A stretch of DNA of 64,000 nt from Streptomyces maremycinicus (GCF_001184025.1 NZ_BBYG01000020.1:248001-312000); one strand, 5' to 3'. Shown: positions 25,464 to 34,128, counted from the first letter of the stretch. The notes: generated by a model from the sequence alone, not told the origin. Translations and numbers: made by a program.

Positions 25464-25856
25464 ATGCGCGACACGCAGCACGAGCCGGGTGCCCTGCTCT
25501 ACGACCCGGCGACGGACAAGGTCGGGGAGTACCAGGACCGGTCCGGCCCTTACGCGATGCTCCGGCCGGTCGGCGGCGGCCGGGAGTGGCAGGCAGACCC
25601 GGCGGCGCTGCGGCCGGCGACCACCGAGGAGCGGCTGAGCGCGGGTGTGCGGGCGGCGAACCGGCGCGCCCGGACCGACGCGCCGTTCATGGTCGGCATC
25701 GGCACACCCCGGCCGCCCGTACCGGCACCGGACTGCGACGAGTGCGACGACCTGGCGTCACGACGGGAGCACGCCCGCGCCACGCACGACCGCAGCGCGG
25801 AGACGGACGCCAATGTGCTGCTGCGCGGCCACCAGCGGCGGGACCACCGCGCTTGA
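25464..25856 (+). CDS. Small Cys/His protein of a WhiJ-type locus
   Basis: A 130-residue hydrophilic protein. ATG at 25464 is chosen because AAAGGAG lies eight bases upstream. The C-terminal part has CDECDDLASRREHA followed by DANVLLRGHQRR, a Cys-X2-Cys then Asp/Asn-Val and His pattern that I associate with small, uncharacterised Streptomyces proteins encoded beside Scr1/DUF397 genes. It may bind zinc. No enzymatic function is apparent. The inverted repeat over its promoter suggests control by the divergent regulator. Confidence 0.75.
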   Translation: MRDTQHEPGALLYDPATDKVGEYQDRSGPYAMLRPVGGGREWQADPAALRPATTEERLSAGVRAANRRARTDAPFMVGIGTPRPPVPAPDCDECDDLASRREHARATHDRSAETDANVLLRGHQRRDHRA

Positions 25857-25940
25857 GAGGTGTGCGAGGCGTGAGCGGACGACCCGACGACTCCCGGTCG
25901 GCGCCGCCGGGGGTCAGATCTGGTTCGGCCGGGTACGACG

Positions 25941-25983
25941 AACGCCGGTGCCGGGCCCCCGGAAGGGGCCCGGCACCGGCGTT
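25941..25983. terminator. Strong bidirectional terminator between convergent genes
   Basis: A perfect 19-bp inverted repeat (25941-25959 and 25965-25983) with loop CGGAA lies between the small protein gene and glyS. It is AT-flanked on both sides (AA...TT within the arms) and can serve both convergent genes. Confidence 0.9.
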
Positions 25984-26010
25984 CAGGAAGAAACCCGAAG
26001 GAACCCGGGA

Positions 26011-27393
26011 TCAGCAGCCGATCAGGCGGCCGGCGAGGTAGCTCTCGATCTGGTCGAGGGACACCCGCTCCTGCTTCATCGAGTCACGCTCGCGGACGGT
26101 GACCGCGTTGTCGTCGAGGGTGTCGAAGTCGACGGTGACGCAGTACGGCGTGCCGATCTCGTCCTGGCGGCGGTAGCGGCGGCCGATGGCACCGGCGTCG
26201 TCGAACTCGATGTTCCAGTTCTGGCGCAGCGCGGCGGCGAGGCCCTTGGCCTTGGGCGACAGCTCCGGGTTGCGGGACAGCGGCAGGACCGCGACCTTCA
26301 CCGGGGCCAGGCGGTGGTCCAGGCGCAGGACGGTCCGCTTCTCCAGCTTGCCCTTGGCGTTGGGCGCCTCGTCCTCGATGTAGGCGTCGAGGAGGAAGGC
26401 GAGCATCGCGCGGCCGACACCGGCGGCGGGCTCGATGACGTAGGGGGTCCAGCGCTCCTGGGCCTCCTGGTCGAAGTAGGAGAGGTCCTGGCCGGAGGCC
26501 TTGGCGTGGGCGGAGAGGTCGAAGTCGGTGCGGTTGGCGACACCCTCCAGCTCGCCCCACTCGTTGCCGCCGAACTGGAAGCGGTACTCGATGTCAGCGG
26601 TGCGCTTGGAGTAGTGGGAGAGCTTCTCCTTCGGGTGGTCGTACCACCGCATGTTCTCCTCGCGCAGGCCCAGGCCGGTGTACCAGTTCCAGCGCTGCTC
26701 CATCCAGTACTCCTGCCACTTCTCGTCCTCGCCCGGCTTGACGAAGAACTCCATCTCCATCTGCTCGAACTCGCGGGTGCGGAAGATGAAGTTGCCGGGC
26801 GTGATCTCGTTGCGGAAGGACTTGCCCATCTGCGCGATGCCGAACGGCGGCTTGCGGCGCGAAGTGGTCTGCACCTGGGCGAAGTTGGTGAAGATGCCCT
26901 GGGCGGTCTCGGGGCGCAGGTAGGCGATGGAGCCGGTGTCCTGCGTGGGGCCGAGGTGGGTGGAGAGCAGACCCGAGAACTGCTTGGGCTCGGTGAACTG
27001 GCCCTTGTTGCCGCAGTTGGGGCAGTTCACGTCCGCCAGGCCGTTCTCCGGCAGGCGGTTGTGCTTGGCCTCGTACGCCTCTTCCAGGTGGTCCGCGCGG
27101 AACCGCTTGTGGCAGGAGGTGCACTCGGTCAGCGGGTCGGAGAAAGTGGCGACGTGGCCGGAGGCCACCCAGACCTCGGGGGCCAGGATGACGGACGAGT
27201 CGATACCGACCACGTCCTCGCGCGACGTCACCATGTAGCGCCACCACTGGCGCTTCAGGTTCTCCTTGAGCTCGACACCCAGCGGTCCGTAGTCCCAGGC
27301 GGCCTTCTGGCCACCGTAGATCTCACTGCACGGGAATACGAAGCCACGGCGCTTGCTCAGGCTGACGATGGTGTCGATCTTGTCGGCGGCCAC
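26011..27393 (-). CDS. glyS: Glycyl-tRNA synthetase
   Basis: This homodimeric class II enzyme charges tRNA-Gly. The GTG at 27393 (GAAGAGAG upstream) gives 460 residues, the usual actinobacterial length. It starts MAADKIDTIVSLSKRRGF, with a zinc-binding module containing CTSC and NCPNC near 90-125. Class II motif 1 and 2 regions include LRPETAQGIFTNFAQV and GKSFRNEITPGNFIFRTREFEQME. Motif 3 is VIEPAAGVGRAMLAFL. It is the eukaryote/archaea-like single-chain (alpha2) type normal for Actinobacteria. The gene is monocistronic with a strong terminator. Confidence 0.97.
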   Translation of the reverse strand: MAADKIDTIVSLSKRRGFVFPCSEIYGGQKAAWDYGPLGVELKENLKRQWWRYMVTSREDVVGIDSSVILAPEVWVASGHVATFSDPLTECTSCHKRFRADHLEEAYEAKHNRLPENGLADVNCPNCGNKGQFTEPKQFSGLLSTHLGPTQDTGSIAYLRPETAQGIFTNFAQVQTTSRRKPPFGIAQMGKSFRNEITPGNFIFRTREFEQMEMEFFVKPGEDEKWQEYWMEQRWNWYTGLGLREENMRWYDHPKEKLSHYSKRTADIEYRFQFGGNEWGELEGVANRTDFDLSAHAKASGQDLSYFDQEAQERWTPYVIEPAAGVGRAMLAFLLDAYIEDEAPNAKGKLEKRTVLRLDHRLAPVKVAVLPLSRNPELSPKAKGLAAALRQNWNIEFDDAGAIGRRYRRQDEIGTPYCVTVDFDTLDDNAVTVRERDSMKQERVSLDQIESYLAGRLIGC

Positions 27394-27527
27394 GGTGCTC
27401 TCTTCATAACGACGACGGGCGACGAAGCGAGATGCTTCCAGAGAAGACTTCAGGGTACCGGCGGGGACTCCCCCTCGACCAAATCGGATCCCTACCCAGA
27501 CCCTTACCCAGCCGTTACCAGGCCTTG

Positions 27528-27565
27528 TTGACAACGGTTTCCATATTTGTTGAAAATGACTGTCA
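27528..27565 (+). promoter_or_regulatory. znuA promoter with overlapping Zur box
   Basis: TTGACA at 27528-27533 is a near-ideal -35. A -10 about 17-18 bases later coincides with TGAAAATGACTGTCA (27551-27565), which matches the known Streptomyces Zur 15-mer pattern TGAAAATGATTTTCA at most positions. The predicted transcript start falls at the znuA ATG (27565), so the mRNA is probably leaderless and zinc-loaded Zur would block RNA polymerase directly. Confidence 0.8.
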
Positions 27566-28524
27566 TGAACGTACGACGACGCCTCATATCCGGCACCGCG
27601 GTCGCGGCGGCCACCGCCCTCGGCCTCTGCACCCTCTCCGCCTGCTCCTCCGACAGCGCGGCCGCGGCCAACACGGACAAGTTCGACGTCGTCGCGTCGT
27701 TCTACCCGATGGCCTTCCTCGCCGAGGAGATAGGCGGCGACCACGTGAACGTCACCAGCCTCACCACGCCCGGCCAGGAACCGCACGACCTGGAGATCAG
27801 CGCCCAGCAGACCGCCGCGCTCCAGGAGTCCGACGCGGTGCTCTACCTCAAGGACCTCCAGCCCTCCGTCGACCAGGCGGTGGCGCAGTCCGAGATCAAG
27901 ACCAAGATCGACGCCGCCTCCCTGACCACGCTGGAGAAACACGGCAACGAGGTCGGCGGCCACGCGGCCGAGCACGACGACCACGAGGACGAGGAGTCGT
28001 CCGGCCTCGACCCGCACATCTGGCTCGACCCGGTGCGCTACGCCCAGGTCGCCGAGGGCGTGGGCAAGGCCTTCGAGAAGGCCGACCCGGACCACGCGGC
28101 CGACTACCGGACCAGCACCGCGGCCCTCGTGAAGAAGCTCGACGCCCTGAACACGAAGTTCGAGAACGGGCTCGCGAACACCAAGACCAAGGTCTTCGTC
28201 ACCACCCACGCCGCCTTCGGCTACCTCGCCGAGCGCTACGGCCTGACCGAGGAGGCCATCAACGGCCTCGACCCCGAATCGGAGCCCAGCGCCGCCCGCG
28301 TGAGGGAGCTTGAGAAGATGGCGAAGGCCGACGGCGTCACGACCGTGTTCTACGAGACGCTCGTCAGCGACAAGACCGCGAAGACCATCGCCTCCGACGC
28401 GAACCTCAAGACCGACGTCCTCGACCCGATCGAGGGCATCACGAAGAAGTCCCGGGGCACGGACTACTTCTCGGTCCAGGAAGCGAACCTCGAGGCGCTG
28501 AAGACAGCCCTGGGAACGAAGTGA
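27565..28524 (+). CDS. znuA: Zinc ABC transporter substrate-binding lipoprotein
   Basis: A 319-residue cluster A-I binding protein that captures Zn2+ outside the membrane. ATG at 27565 gives a lipoprotein signal with lipobox LSAC (Cys27). Metal ligands expected from the family are visible: His in EPHDLEIS, the His/Asp/Glu-rich loop HAAEHDDHEDEE near 130-145, HIWLDPVRY, THAAFGYLAERYG and the C-terminal region with YETLVSDKTAK. The His-rich loop marks zinc rather than manganese specificity. It is the first gene of znuA-znuC-znuB-zur under a Zur box. Confidence 0.95.
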   Translation: MNVRRRLISGTAVAAATALGLCTLSACSSDSAAAANTDKFDVVASFYPMAFLAEEIGGDHVNVTSLTTPGQEPHDLEISAQQTAALQESDAVLYLKDLQPSVDQAVAQSEIKTKIDAASLTTLEKHGNEVGGHAAEHDDHEDEESSGLDPHIWLDPVRYAQVAEGVGKAFEKADPDHAADYRTSTAALVKKLDALNTKFENGLANTKTKVFVTTHAAFGYLAERYGLTEEAINGLDPESEPSAARVRELEKMAKADGVTTVFYETLVSDKTAKTIASDANLKTDVLDPIEGITKKSRGTDYFSVQEANLEALKTALGTK

Positions 28525-28552
28525 ATCTCCAGTGATCTCTACGGAGGGCGTC

Positions 28553-29344
28553 ATGGACGCGAGCGTCACCGACGCGAAGGCCGAGTCCGTCATCTCCCTG
28601 CGCGGGGTCCGCGCGGAGCTGGGCGCCCGCCCCGTCCTGCGGGGCGTCGACCTCACCGTGCGGCGCGGTGAGGTCGTCGCCCTGCTCGGCGCGAACGGCT
28701 CGGGCAAGTCGACCGCCGTACGCACCGTGATCGGGCAGGTCCAGGTCAGCGCGGGCGAGGTCGAGCTGTTCGGCACACCCCGGCGCAGGTTCCGGGACTG
28801 GGCGCGGATCGGCTACGTGCCCCAGCGCACGACGGCCGCCGGCGGGGTCCCCGCCACGGTGACGGAGGTCGTCTCCTCGGGCCGCCTCTCCCGCACCCGC
28901 TTCGGCGTCTTCCGCAAGGCCGACCGGGAGGCCGTCCGGCGCGCACTGGACCTCGTCGGCATGGCCGACCGGGCCCGGGACAACGTCGACGCCCTCTCCG
29001 GCGGCCAGCACCAGCGCGTGCTCATCGCCCGCGCGCTGGCCGCCGAACCCGAACTGCTGATCATGGACGAGCCCATGGCCGGCGTCGACCTGGCCAGCCA
29101 GGAGGTGCTGGCGCGGACCCTGAAGGACCAGGTCGCGGCCGGTACGACGGTCCTGCTCGTGCTGCACGAGCTGGGCCCGCTGGAGCCCCTGATCGACCGG
29201 GCGGTCGTCCTGCGCGACGGCTGCGTCCTGCACGACGGACCGCCCACACCGGCCGTCGGCCAGCACGCCCTGCCCGGTCACGACCACGTACACCCGCACG
29301 CACCCGCGGGCGCCGAACCGATCCGCACGGGACTGCTGAGCTGA
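28553..29344 (+). CDS. znuC: Zinc ABC transporter ATP-binding protein
   Basis: A 263-residue ATPase that energises zinc import. ATG at 28553 follows GGAGG at good spacing. Walker A GANGSGKST, signature LSGGQHQR, Walker B LLIMDEPMAG and the H-loop histidine in LVLHELGP are intact. The C-terminus is His-rich (GHDHVHPHAP), which may sense or buffer zinc. It lies 28 bases after znuA and its stop overlaps the znuB start by one base. Confidence 0.95.
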   Translation: MDASVTDAKAESVISLRGVRAELGARPVLRGVDLTVRRGEVVALLGANGSGKSTAVRTVIGQVQVSAGEVELFGTPRRRFRDWARIGYVPQRTTAAGGVPATVTEVVSSGRLSRTRFGVFRKADREAVRRALDLVGMADRARDNVDALSGGQHQRVLIARALAAEPELLIMDEPMAGVDLASQEVLARTLKDQVAAGTTVLLVLHELGPLEPLIDRAVVLRDGCVLHDGPPTPAVGQHALPGHDHVHPHAPAGAEPIRTGLLS

Positions 29345-30246
29345 TGGACTTCCTGAACTACGCCTTCATGCAGCGGGCGCTGCTGGCCGCCGTCCTGGTC
29401 GGCATCACGGCCCCCGCCGTAGGCATCTACCTCGTCCAGCGCCGCCAGGCCCTCATGGGCGACGGCATCGGCCATGTCGCGATGACCGGCGTCGGCCTGG
29501 GCTTCCTGCTCTCCTGGTCCCCGGTGTGGATGGCCACCGCCATCTCCGTCCTGGGCGCGGTGACCATGGAACTGATCCGCTGGTACGGAAAGACCCGCGG
29601 CGACATCGCCCTCGCCATGCTCTTCTACGGCGGTATGGCGGGCGGCGTGATGTTCATCAACCTCGCGCCCGGCGGCTCGAACGCCAACCTGACGTCGTAC
29701 CTGTTCGGATCGCTGTCGACCGTCTCCGAGTCGGACGTCACGGCGATCTGTCTGCTCGCGGCCTTCGTGGTCGTCGTCACGCTCGGCCTGCGCCGCCAGC
29801 TCTTCGCGGTCAGCCAGGACGAGGAGTTCGCCCGGGTGACCGGTCTGCCGGTCCGCGCGCTGAACCTGCTGACGGCGATCACGGCGGCGGTCACCGTGAC
29901 GGTGGCGATGCGGGTGGTGGGGCTGCTCCTGGTGTCGGCCCTGATGGTGGTGCCGGTGGCCGCGGCCCAGCAGCTCAGCCGCAGCTTCGCCGCCACCTTC
30001 GCGATCGCGGTGGCGATCGGCGTGACGGTGGCCATCGGCGGCACGGTCACCTCGTACTACCAGGACGTGCCGCCCGGCGCGACGATCGTCCTGCTGACCA
30101 TCGCCGCGTTCATCGCACTGAGCGTCCTGGCCGCTCCGCTGGCCCGGCGCCGCGCCCGCGCGCTGGCGGCGGCGCACCCCGGCGGCGACCCGGCGGAGTG
30201 CGCGATTCCGGCCACCCGGGCTGCCGGGGACGAGGTCGGCGTCTGA
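29344..30246 (+). CDS. znuB: Zinc ABC transporter permease
   Basis: A 300-residue membrane protein of the ABC-3 family with about eight helices, forming the zinc channel with ZnuC. The N-terminus MDFLNYAFMQRALLAAVLVG, the segment RRQALMGDGIGHVAMTGVGLG and the conserved RVVGLLLVSALMVVPVAAAQQ are typical. Its ATG overlaps the znuC stop (TGATG). A 59-base gap separates it from zur. Confidence 0.95.
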   Translation: MDFLNYAFMQRALLAAVLVGITAPAVGIYLVQRRQALMGDGIGHVAMTGVGLGFLLSWSPVWMATAISVLGAVTMELIRWYGKTRGDIALAMLFYGGMAGGVMFINLAPGGSNANLTSYLFGSLSTVSESDVTAICLLAAFVVVVTLGLRRQLFAVSQDEEFARVTGLPVRALNLLTAITAAVTVTVAMRVVGLLLVSALMVVPVAAAQQLSRSFAATFAIAVAIGVTVAIGGTVTSYYQDVPPGATIVLLTIAAFIALSVLAAPLARRRARALAAAHPGGDPAECAIPATRAAGDEVGV

Positions 30247-30305
30247 CCGCGCACAGCCGGTGCTGGCACAATGGCCCGGCAAGCCGCAGACGTGAGGAGG
30301 CAACG

Positions 30306-30725
30306 GTGACAACCGCTGGACCGCCCGTGAAGGGCCGTTCCACCCGGCAGCGTGCCGCCGTGGCGGCGGCGCTCGACGAGGTCGACGAGTTCCGCAGTGC
30401 CCAGGATCTGCACGACATGCTCAAGCACAAGGGCGACTCGGTGGGCCTGACCACGGTCTACCGCACCCTCCAGTCGCTCGCCGACGCGGGCGAGGTCGAC
30501 GTCCTGCGCACCTCGGACGGCGAGTCGGTGTACCGCCGCTGCTCCACCGGCGAGCACCACCACCACCTCGTCTGCCGGGTCTGCGGCAAGGCCGTGGAGG
30601 TGGAGGGCCCGGCGGTGGAGAAGTGGGCCGAGGCCATCGCCGCGGAGCACGGCTACGTCAATGTGGCCCACACGGTGGAGATCTTCGGCACGTGTTCCGA
30701 CTGCGCGGGTGCCTCCGGCGGTTGA
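30306..30725 (+). CDS. zur: Zinc uptake regulator, Fur family
   Basis: A 139-residue zinc-dependent repressor. GTG at 30306 has GAGGAGG five bases upstream. The winged helix occupies about residues 10-80 (RQRAAVAAALDE, then GLTTVYRTLQSLADAGEVD). Metal sites are visible in EHHHHLVCRVCG and the C-terminal CSDC, giving the structural Zn(Cys)4 site and the regulatory histidines. It is encoded at the end of the znu operon and should bind the 15-mer before znuA. The length matches the characterised S. coelicolor Zur. Confidence 0.96.
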   Translation: MTTAGPPVKGRSTRQRAAVAAALDEVDEFRSAQDLHDMLKHKGDSVGLTTVYRTLQSLADAGEVDVLRTSDGESVYRRCSTGEHHHHLVCRVCGKAVEVEGPAVEKWAEAIAAEHGYVNVAHTVEIFGTCSDCAGASGG

Positions 30726-30751
30726 GCGGTTGTGGGTGCGGGTCGGGTTAC

Positions 30752-30827
30752 CGGACCCTGGGGGCTGCCCCCCCAGACCCCCCTTCGGCCCTGAACGGGC
30801 CTCGTCCTCGAACGCCGGACGGGCTGA
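30752..30827. repeat. Dispersed Streptomyces intergenic repeat
   Basis: The segment contains CCTGGGGGCTGCCCCCCCAG and, after a short gap, CGTCCTCGAACGCCGGACGG. This combination is a widely dispersed intergenic element that I recall from many Streptomyces genomes, usually at the 3' ends of convergent genes, as here between zur and a histidine phosphatase. It probably acts as a terminator. Confidence 0.7.
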
Positions 30828-30831
30828 ATGC

Positions 30832-32187
30832 TCAGCTGCGGCCGAAGCAGCGTTCCAGTTCGTCGAGGTCGTAGAACTTGCTGCCCTTGGCCATCGGGGC
30901 GCAGGCGGGCTTGAAGGACGTCTCCTGCTCGTTGTAGAGCATGCGGACCAGGAAGCGGCCGTTGTTCTCGTAGACGTCCCACTGGATGTTCGAGGCGAGG
31001 GGGGCCACCTCGGCGCCGCGCCACGGGTTCGAGGCGTAGGTGTACGGGCGGGCCGCGGTGACCGGCTCCGTGCTGCCGGGCAGGCCCATCAGGGCGGCCA
31101 GCGGGATGATCTCCTCGGCGTGGGTGAACCGGAGTTCGGCGCCCAGGGTGCCGGTGCCGGACCGCTCGGCCTCCGCCCGCTCGAAGAAGTCGTCGAGCAG
31201 GACGTCCGCCATCTTGTACGTGATGTCGCTGTCGGCGAAGCCGGGACCCTTCTCGTAGAAGTCCTCGGCGTCGCCGAGGTACCCGAACCAGGCGGCGTCG
31301 GAGGCGGAGATGTACCGCTGCATCCCCCAGCCCTTCCCGCCCGGGCTCTCCTGGCTCATCGCGGGGGCGATGGCGTACAGGGCGTGGACGGCCCGGGCGG
31401 CGTCGACCCGGGCGGCGCCGCCGAGCTGCTCGACGAAGGGGGCCGTGAACAGGCGCCGCAGGACGTCCGCCGCGGCCCGGTGGGTCTTCGGCTGGTCGGT
31501 GATCTTCGCCAGGGTGTCCGCGAGGCGCTGGTCGTTCGCGATGTAGTCGCGGTAGGCCGCGCCGCCGTCGGCCTTGTGGAAGTAGAGCAGGTCCTTGTCG
31601 GTGCGGGTCGTGCCGATCAGCGGCTTCAGGGCCGGGTAGGTGTCGGCGAGGGCGCCCGCGTACAGGTCGGCGCTGTCGGTGGCCCGGGTCTGCCCGGAGC
31701 TGACGACGTCGATCTTCTCGCCGTCGCGGGCGATCCCGGCGAAGAGGGACGGCAGACGCTCGGCCGTGCGGACGGCCGTGTCCTGGATCTCCTTCTTGCC
31801 GAGGCCGCTCAGGTCGCCGTAGCCGACCTTCGCCATGGCGGCCTGGAGGGCGCGCACCTTCGGGCCGAACTCCTTGCCTTTGCCGGTGAGTTGGCCCGCC
31901 GCCTCGGCCTTGTCCCAGAGCGCGAGGATCAGGTCGGCGTCTTCGCCGTCGGAGGCGGAACGCGAACCGTGCCGGGAGACGTTCTCCGTGAAGACGGGCG
32001 TGAAGCCGGCCGGCGGCCGCTGGTAGGAGCGGGCGCTCTGCCCGGGCGCGTAGGTGGCTTTCGTGCCGTAGCTGTCGCGGTGCGCCAGGTGCGCGCCGGA
32101 ACCGCCGGTGTCGGCGGCGTGGGCGGGCAGTGCGGTGAGCACCAGCGCGCCGAGAGCGGTGGCGAGGGCGGGGGTGACGCGGTTCAT
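30832..32187 (-). CDS. Secreted histidine-type phosphatase (MINPP/phytase-like)
   Basis: A 451-residue exported branch 2 histidine phosphatase. A signal peptide occupies residues 1-24 (cleavage after PAHA). The catalytic motif is ENVSRHGSRSAS near residue 68, containing the phosphohistidine. The second motif is FTHAEEIIPLAAL near 350, with HAE in place of the HD of classical phytases; HAE is the pattern of multiple inositol polyphosphate phosphatases. It would release phosphate from inositol phosphates or similar compounds outside the cell. C-terminal cysteines (CAPM and CFGRS) may form a disulfide. It is a single gene, convergent with zur. Confidence 0.88.
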   Translation of the reverse strand: MNRVTPALATALGALVLTALPAHAADTGGSGAHLAHRDSYGTKATYAPGQSARSYQRPPAGFTPVFTENVSRHGSRSASDGEDADLILALWDKAEAAGQLTGKGKEFGPKVRALQAAMAKVGYGDLSGLGKKEIQDTAVRTAERLPSLFAGIARDGEKIDVVSSGQTRATDSADLYAGALADTYPALKPLIGTTRTDKDLLYFHKADGGAAYRDYIANDQRLADTLAKITDQPKTHRAAADVLRRLFTAPFVEQLGGAARVDAARAVHALYAIAPAMSQESPGGKGWGMQRYISASDAAWFGYLGDAEDFYEKGPGFADSDITYKMADVLLDDFFERAEAERSGTGTLGAELRFTHAEEIIPLAALMGLPGSTEPVTAARPYTYASNPWRGAEVAPLASNIQWDVYENNGRFLVRMLYNEQETSFKPACAPMAKGSKFYDLDELERCFGRS

Positions 32188-32267
32188 GTGCGGGCCGTTT
32201 CAGCGAGCGGGAGACCGGGACGGACTGGTCTCCCGCAGCGTCGACGGGCCGGGTGAACGCACGGAGG

Positions 32268-33119
32268 CTACGAGGTGACCTCCGGGTCGGAAGTCTTCCC
32301 CTCCATGGCCAGGAGTTCCTCGTTCGTGACCGCGCCGCCGAAACGGCGGTCCCGGGACGCGAACTCGACGCAGGCGCGCCACAGGTCACGGCGGTCGAAG
32401 TCGGGCCACAGCACGTCCTGGAAGACCAGCTCCGCGTACGCGCTCTGCCAGAGCAGGTAGTTGGAGGTGCGCTGCTCGCCGCTCGGCCGCAGGAACAGGT
32501 CGACGTCCGGCATGTCCGGGTAGTACAGGTACTTGGCGAGGGTCTTCTCGGTGATCTTCGACGGGTCGAGCCGGCCCGCCTTCACGTCCTCGGCGAGCGC
32601 CTGCGCCGCGTCCGCGATCTCCGCCCGGCCGCCGTAGTTCATGCAGAAGTACAGGGTGAGACGGTCGTTGTCCTTGGTCTGCTCCTGGGCGACCTGGAGC
32701 TCCTTGGCGACCGACTTCCACAGCTTGGGCATGCGGCCCACCCAGCGCACCCGGATACCGAGCTCGTCGAGCTGGTCGCGGGTCTTGCGGATGAAGTCGC
32801 GGTTGAAGTTCATCAGGAAGCGGACCTCGTCGGGCGAGCGCTTCCAGTTCTCGGTGGAGAAGGCGTACAGCGAGATGTTGCGCACGCCCATCTCGACCGC
32901 GCCCTGGAGCACGTCGAGGACCTGCTCGGCGCCGACCTTGTGCCCCTCGGTGCGCGGCAGCCCGCGCTCCTTGGCCCAGCGGCCGTTGCCGTCCATGACG
33001 ATCGCCACATGCTCGGGCACCAGCTCGCCCGGGAGCTTCGGCGGGCGCGCGCCGGACGGGTGCGGCTCCGGCGTCCTGTACTCGCGACGCTGCCGCCCCA
33101 GGAACCCGCGTACGACCAT
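32268..33119 (-). CDS. uppS: Isoprenyl transferase (undecaprenyl diphosphate synthase family)
   Basis: A 283-residue cis-prenyltransferase that makes the long-chain polyprenyl diphosphate carrier for cell-wall synthesis. The catalytic motif HVAIVMDGNGRWAKERG is near residues 37-53, and SLYAFSTENWKRS and the C-terminal RPSGEQRTSNYLLWQSAYAE, which includes Mg- and substrate-binding residues, are intact. It lies 31 bases downstream of recO on the same strand, a linkage normal for Actinobacteria. In streptomycetes there are often two such genes. Confidence 0.94.
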   Translation of the reverse strand: MVVRGFLGRQRREYRTPEPHPSGARPPKLPGELVPEHVAIVMDGNGRWAKERGLPRTEGHKVGAEQVLDVLQGAVEMGVRNISLYAFSTENWKRSPDEVRFLMNFNRDFIRKTRDQLDELGIRVRWVGRMPKLWKSVAKELQVAQEQTKDNDRLTLYFCMNYGGRAEIADAAQALAEDVKAGRLDPSKITEKTLAKYLYYPDMPDVDLFLRPSGEQRTSNYLLWQSAYAELVFQDVLWPDFDRRDLWRACVEFASRDRRFGGAVTNEELLAMEGKTSDPEVTS

Positions 33120-33150
33120 GTGCCTCTCGTCTCCTCTGACTTTCGCTTGC

Positions 33151-33900
33151 TTACTTCTCTACGTACCTGAGTGAGCGCAGCCCGCGCTCCAGGTGCCAGT
33201 GCAGGTAGGCGGACACCAGCCCGCTGCCCTCCCGGACGTGGCGTGCCTCGCACGCGTCCGCCGTCTCCCAGTCTCCCGTGAGCAGCGCACCCAGCAGAAC
33301 CAGGGTCTGGGGCGAGGGTACGACGCTGCCGGCCACCCGGCAGTCGACGCAGACGGAGCCGCCGGCCGCCACGGAGAAGAAGCGGTTGGGGCCCGGCATT
33401 CCGCACTTGGCGCAGTCGCCGAAGCTCGGGGCGTATCCGTTGACGGCGAGCGACCGCAGCAGGAACGCGTCGAGGACGAGGTGCGGGGCGTGCTCGCCGC
33501 GGGCCAGGGTGCGCAGCGCCCCGACGAGCAGCAGGTACTGCTGGACGGCCGGCTCGCCCTCGTGGTCGGTGAACCGCTCGGCGGTCTCCAGCATGGCCGT
33601 GCCGGCGGTGTAGCGGGCGTAGTCGGTCACGATCCCGCCACCGTAGGGAGCGATGATCTCGCTCTGCGTGCACAGCGGCAGCCCGCGTCCGACCAGCTCG
33701 CTGCTGCCCCGCGCGAAGAACTGCACGTCGACGTGGGAGAAGGGTTCGAGGCGGGCCCCGAACTTGGACTTCGTCCGCCGTACGCCCCGCGCGACGGCGC
33801 GCACCCGTCCGTGGCCGCGGGTGAGCAGCGTGATGATGCGGTCGGCCTCGCCGAGTTTCTGGGTCCGCAGGACGATCCCGTCGTCCCGGAAGAGGCTCAT
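33151..33900 (-). CDS. recO: DNA repair protein RecO
   Basis: A 249-residue recombination mediator that loads RecA through RecFOR. The OB-fold N-terminus begins MSLFRDDGIVLRTQKLGEAD, followed by the helical domain and a four-cysteine zinc site (CAKC at about 153, then CVDC at about 176). ATG at 33900 is set by the family N-terminus. Its start overlaps the stop of a 35-codon upstream ORF that is a partial duplicate of recO's own 5' end. uppS lies downstream in the same operon. Confidence 0.95.
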   Translation of the reverse strand: MSLFRDDGIVLRTQKLGEADRIITLLTRGHGRVRAVARGVRRTKSKFGARLEPFSHVDVQFFARGSSELVGRGLPLCTQSEIIAPYGGGIVTDYARYTAGTAMLETAERFTDHEGEPAVQQYLLLVGALRTLARGEHAPHLVLDAFLLRSLAVNGYAPSFGDCAKCGMPGPNRFFSVAAGGSVCVDCRVAGSVVPSPQTLVLLGALLTGDWETADACEARHVREGSGLVSAYLHWHLERGLRSLRYVEK

Positions 33901-34004
33901 CGGGCACCGCCCGGGGCGGCCTGCCGGGGGTGCGGCACCGGGCGGTCCGCCGCGCCCGGCTGCCGGGTGCGGGGTGCGATGCCGTCGTCGCGGAGCAGGC
34001 TCAT
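33897..34004 (-). CDS. 35-residue upstream ORF, partial duplicate of the recO 5' end
   Basis: This ORF reads MSLLRDDGIAPRTRQPGAAD, and aligns with the RecO start at 14 of its first 21 residues. It then diverges to a Pro/Arg-rich tail and ends with a TGA that overlaps the recO ATG (ATGA). It is in a different frame from recO. The likely origin is a tandem duplication of about 100 bases covering the recO start. It may now couple translation into recO, or be a relic. No independent function is suggested. Confidence 0.6.
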   Translation of the reverse strand: MSLLRDDGIAPRTRQPGAADRPVPHPRQAAPGGAR

Positions 34005-34128
34005 GCGCCCATTCTCGCCTACGCCCGAGGAGCGGTGTGCCCGCCCGCCCCGATCCCCCGGACGGCGGGTGCGACCTGGGGCGGCGCAACCGGCGGGGGC
34101 GAAGTGACGTCCGTGACGGAGGAGACCA

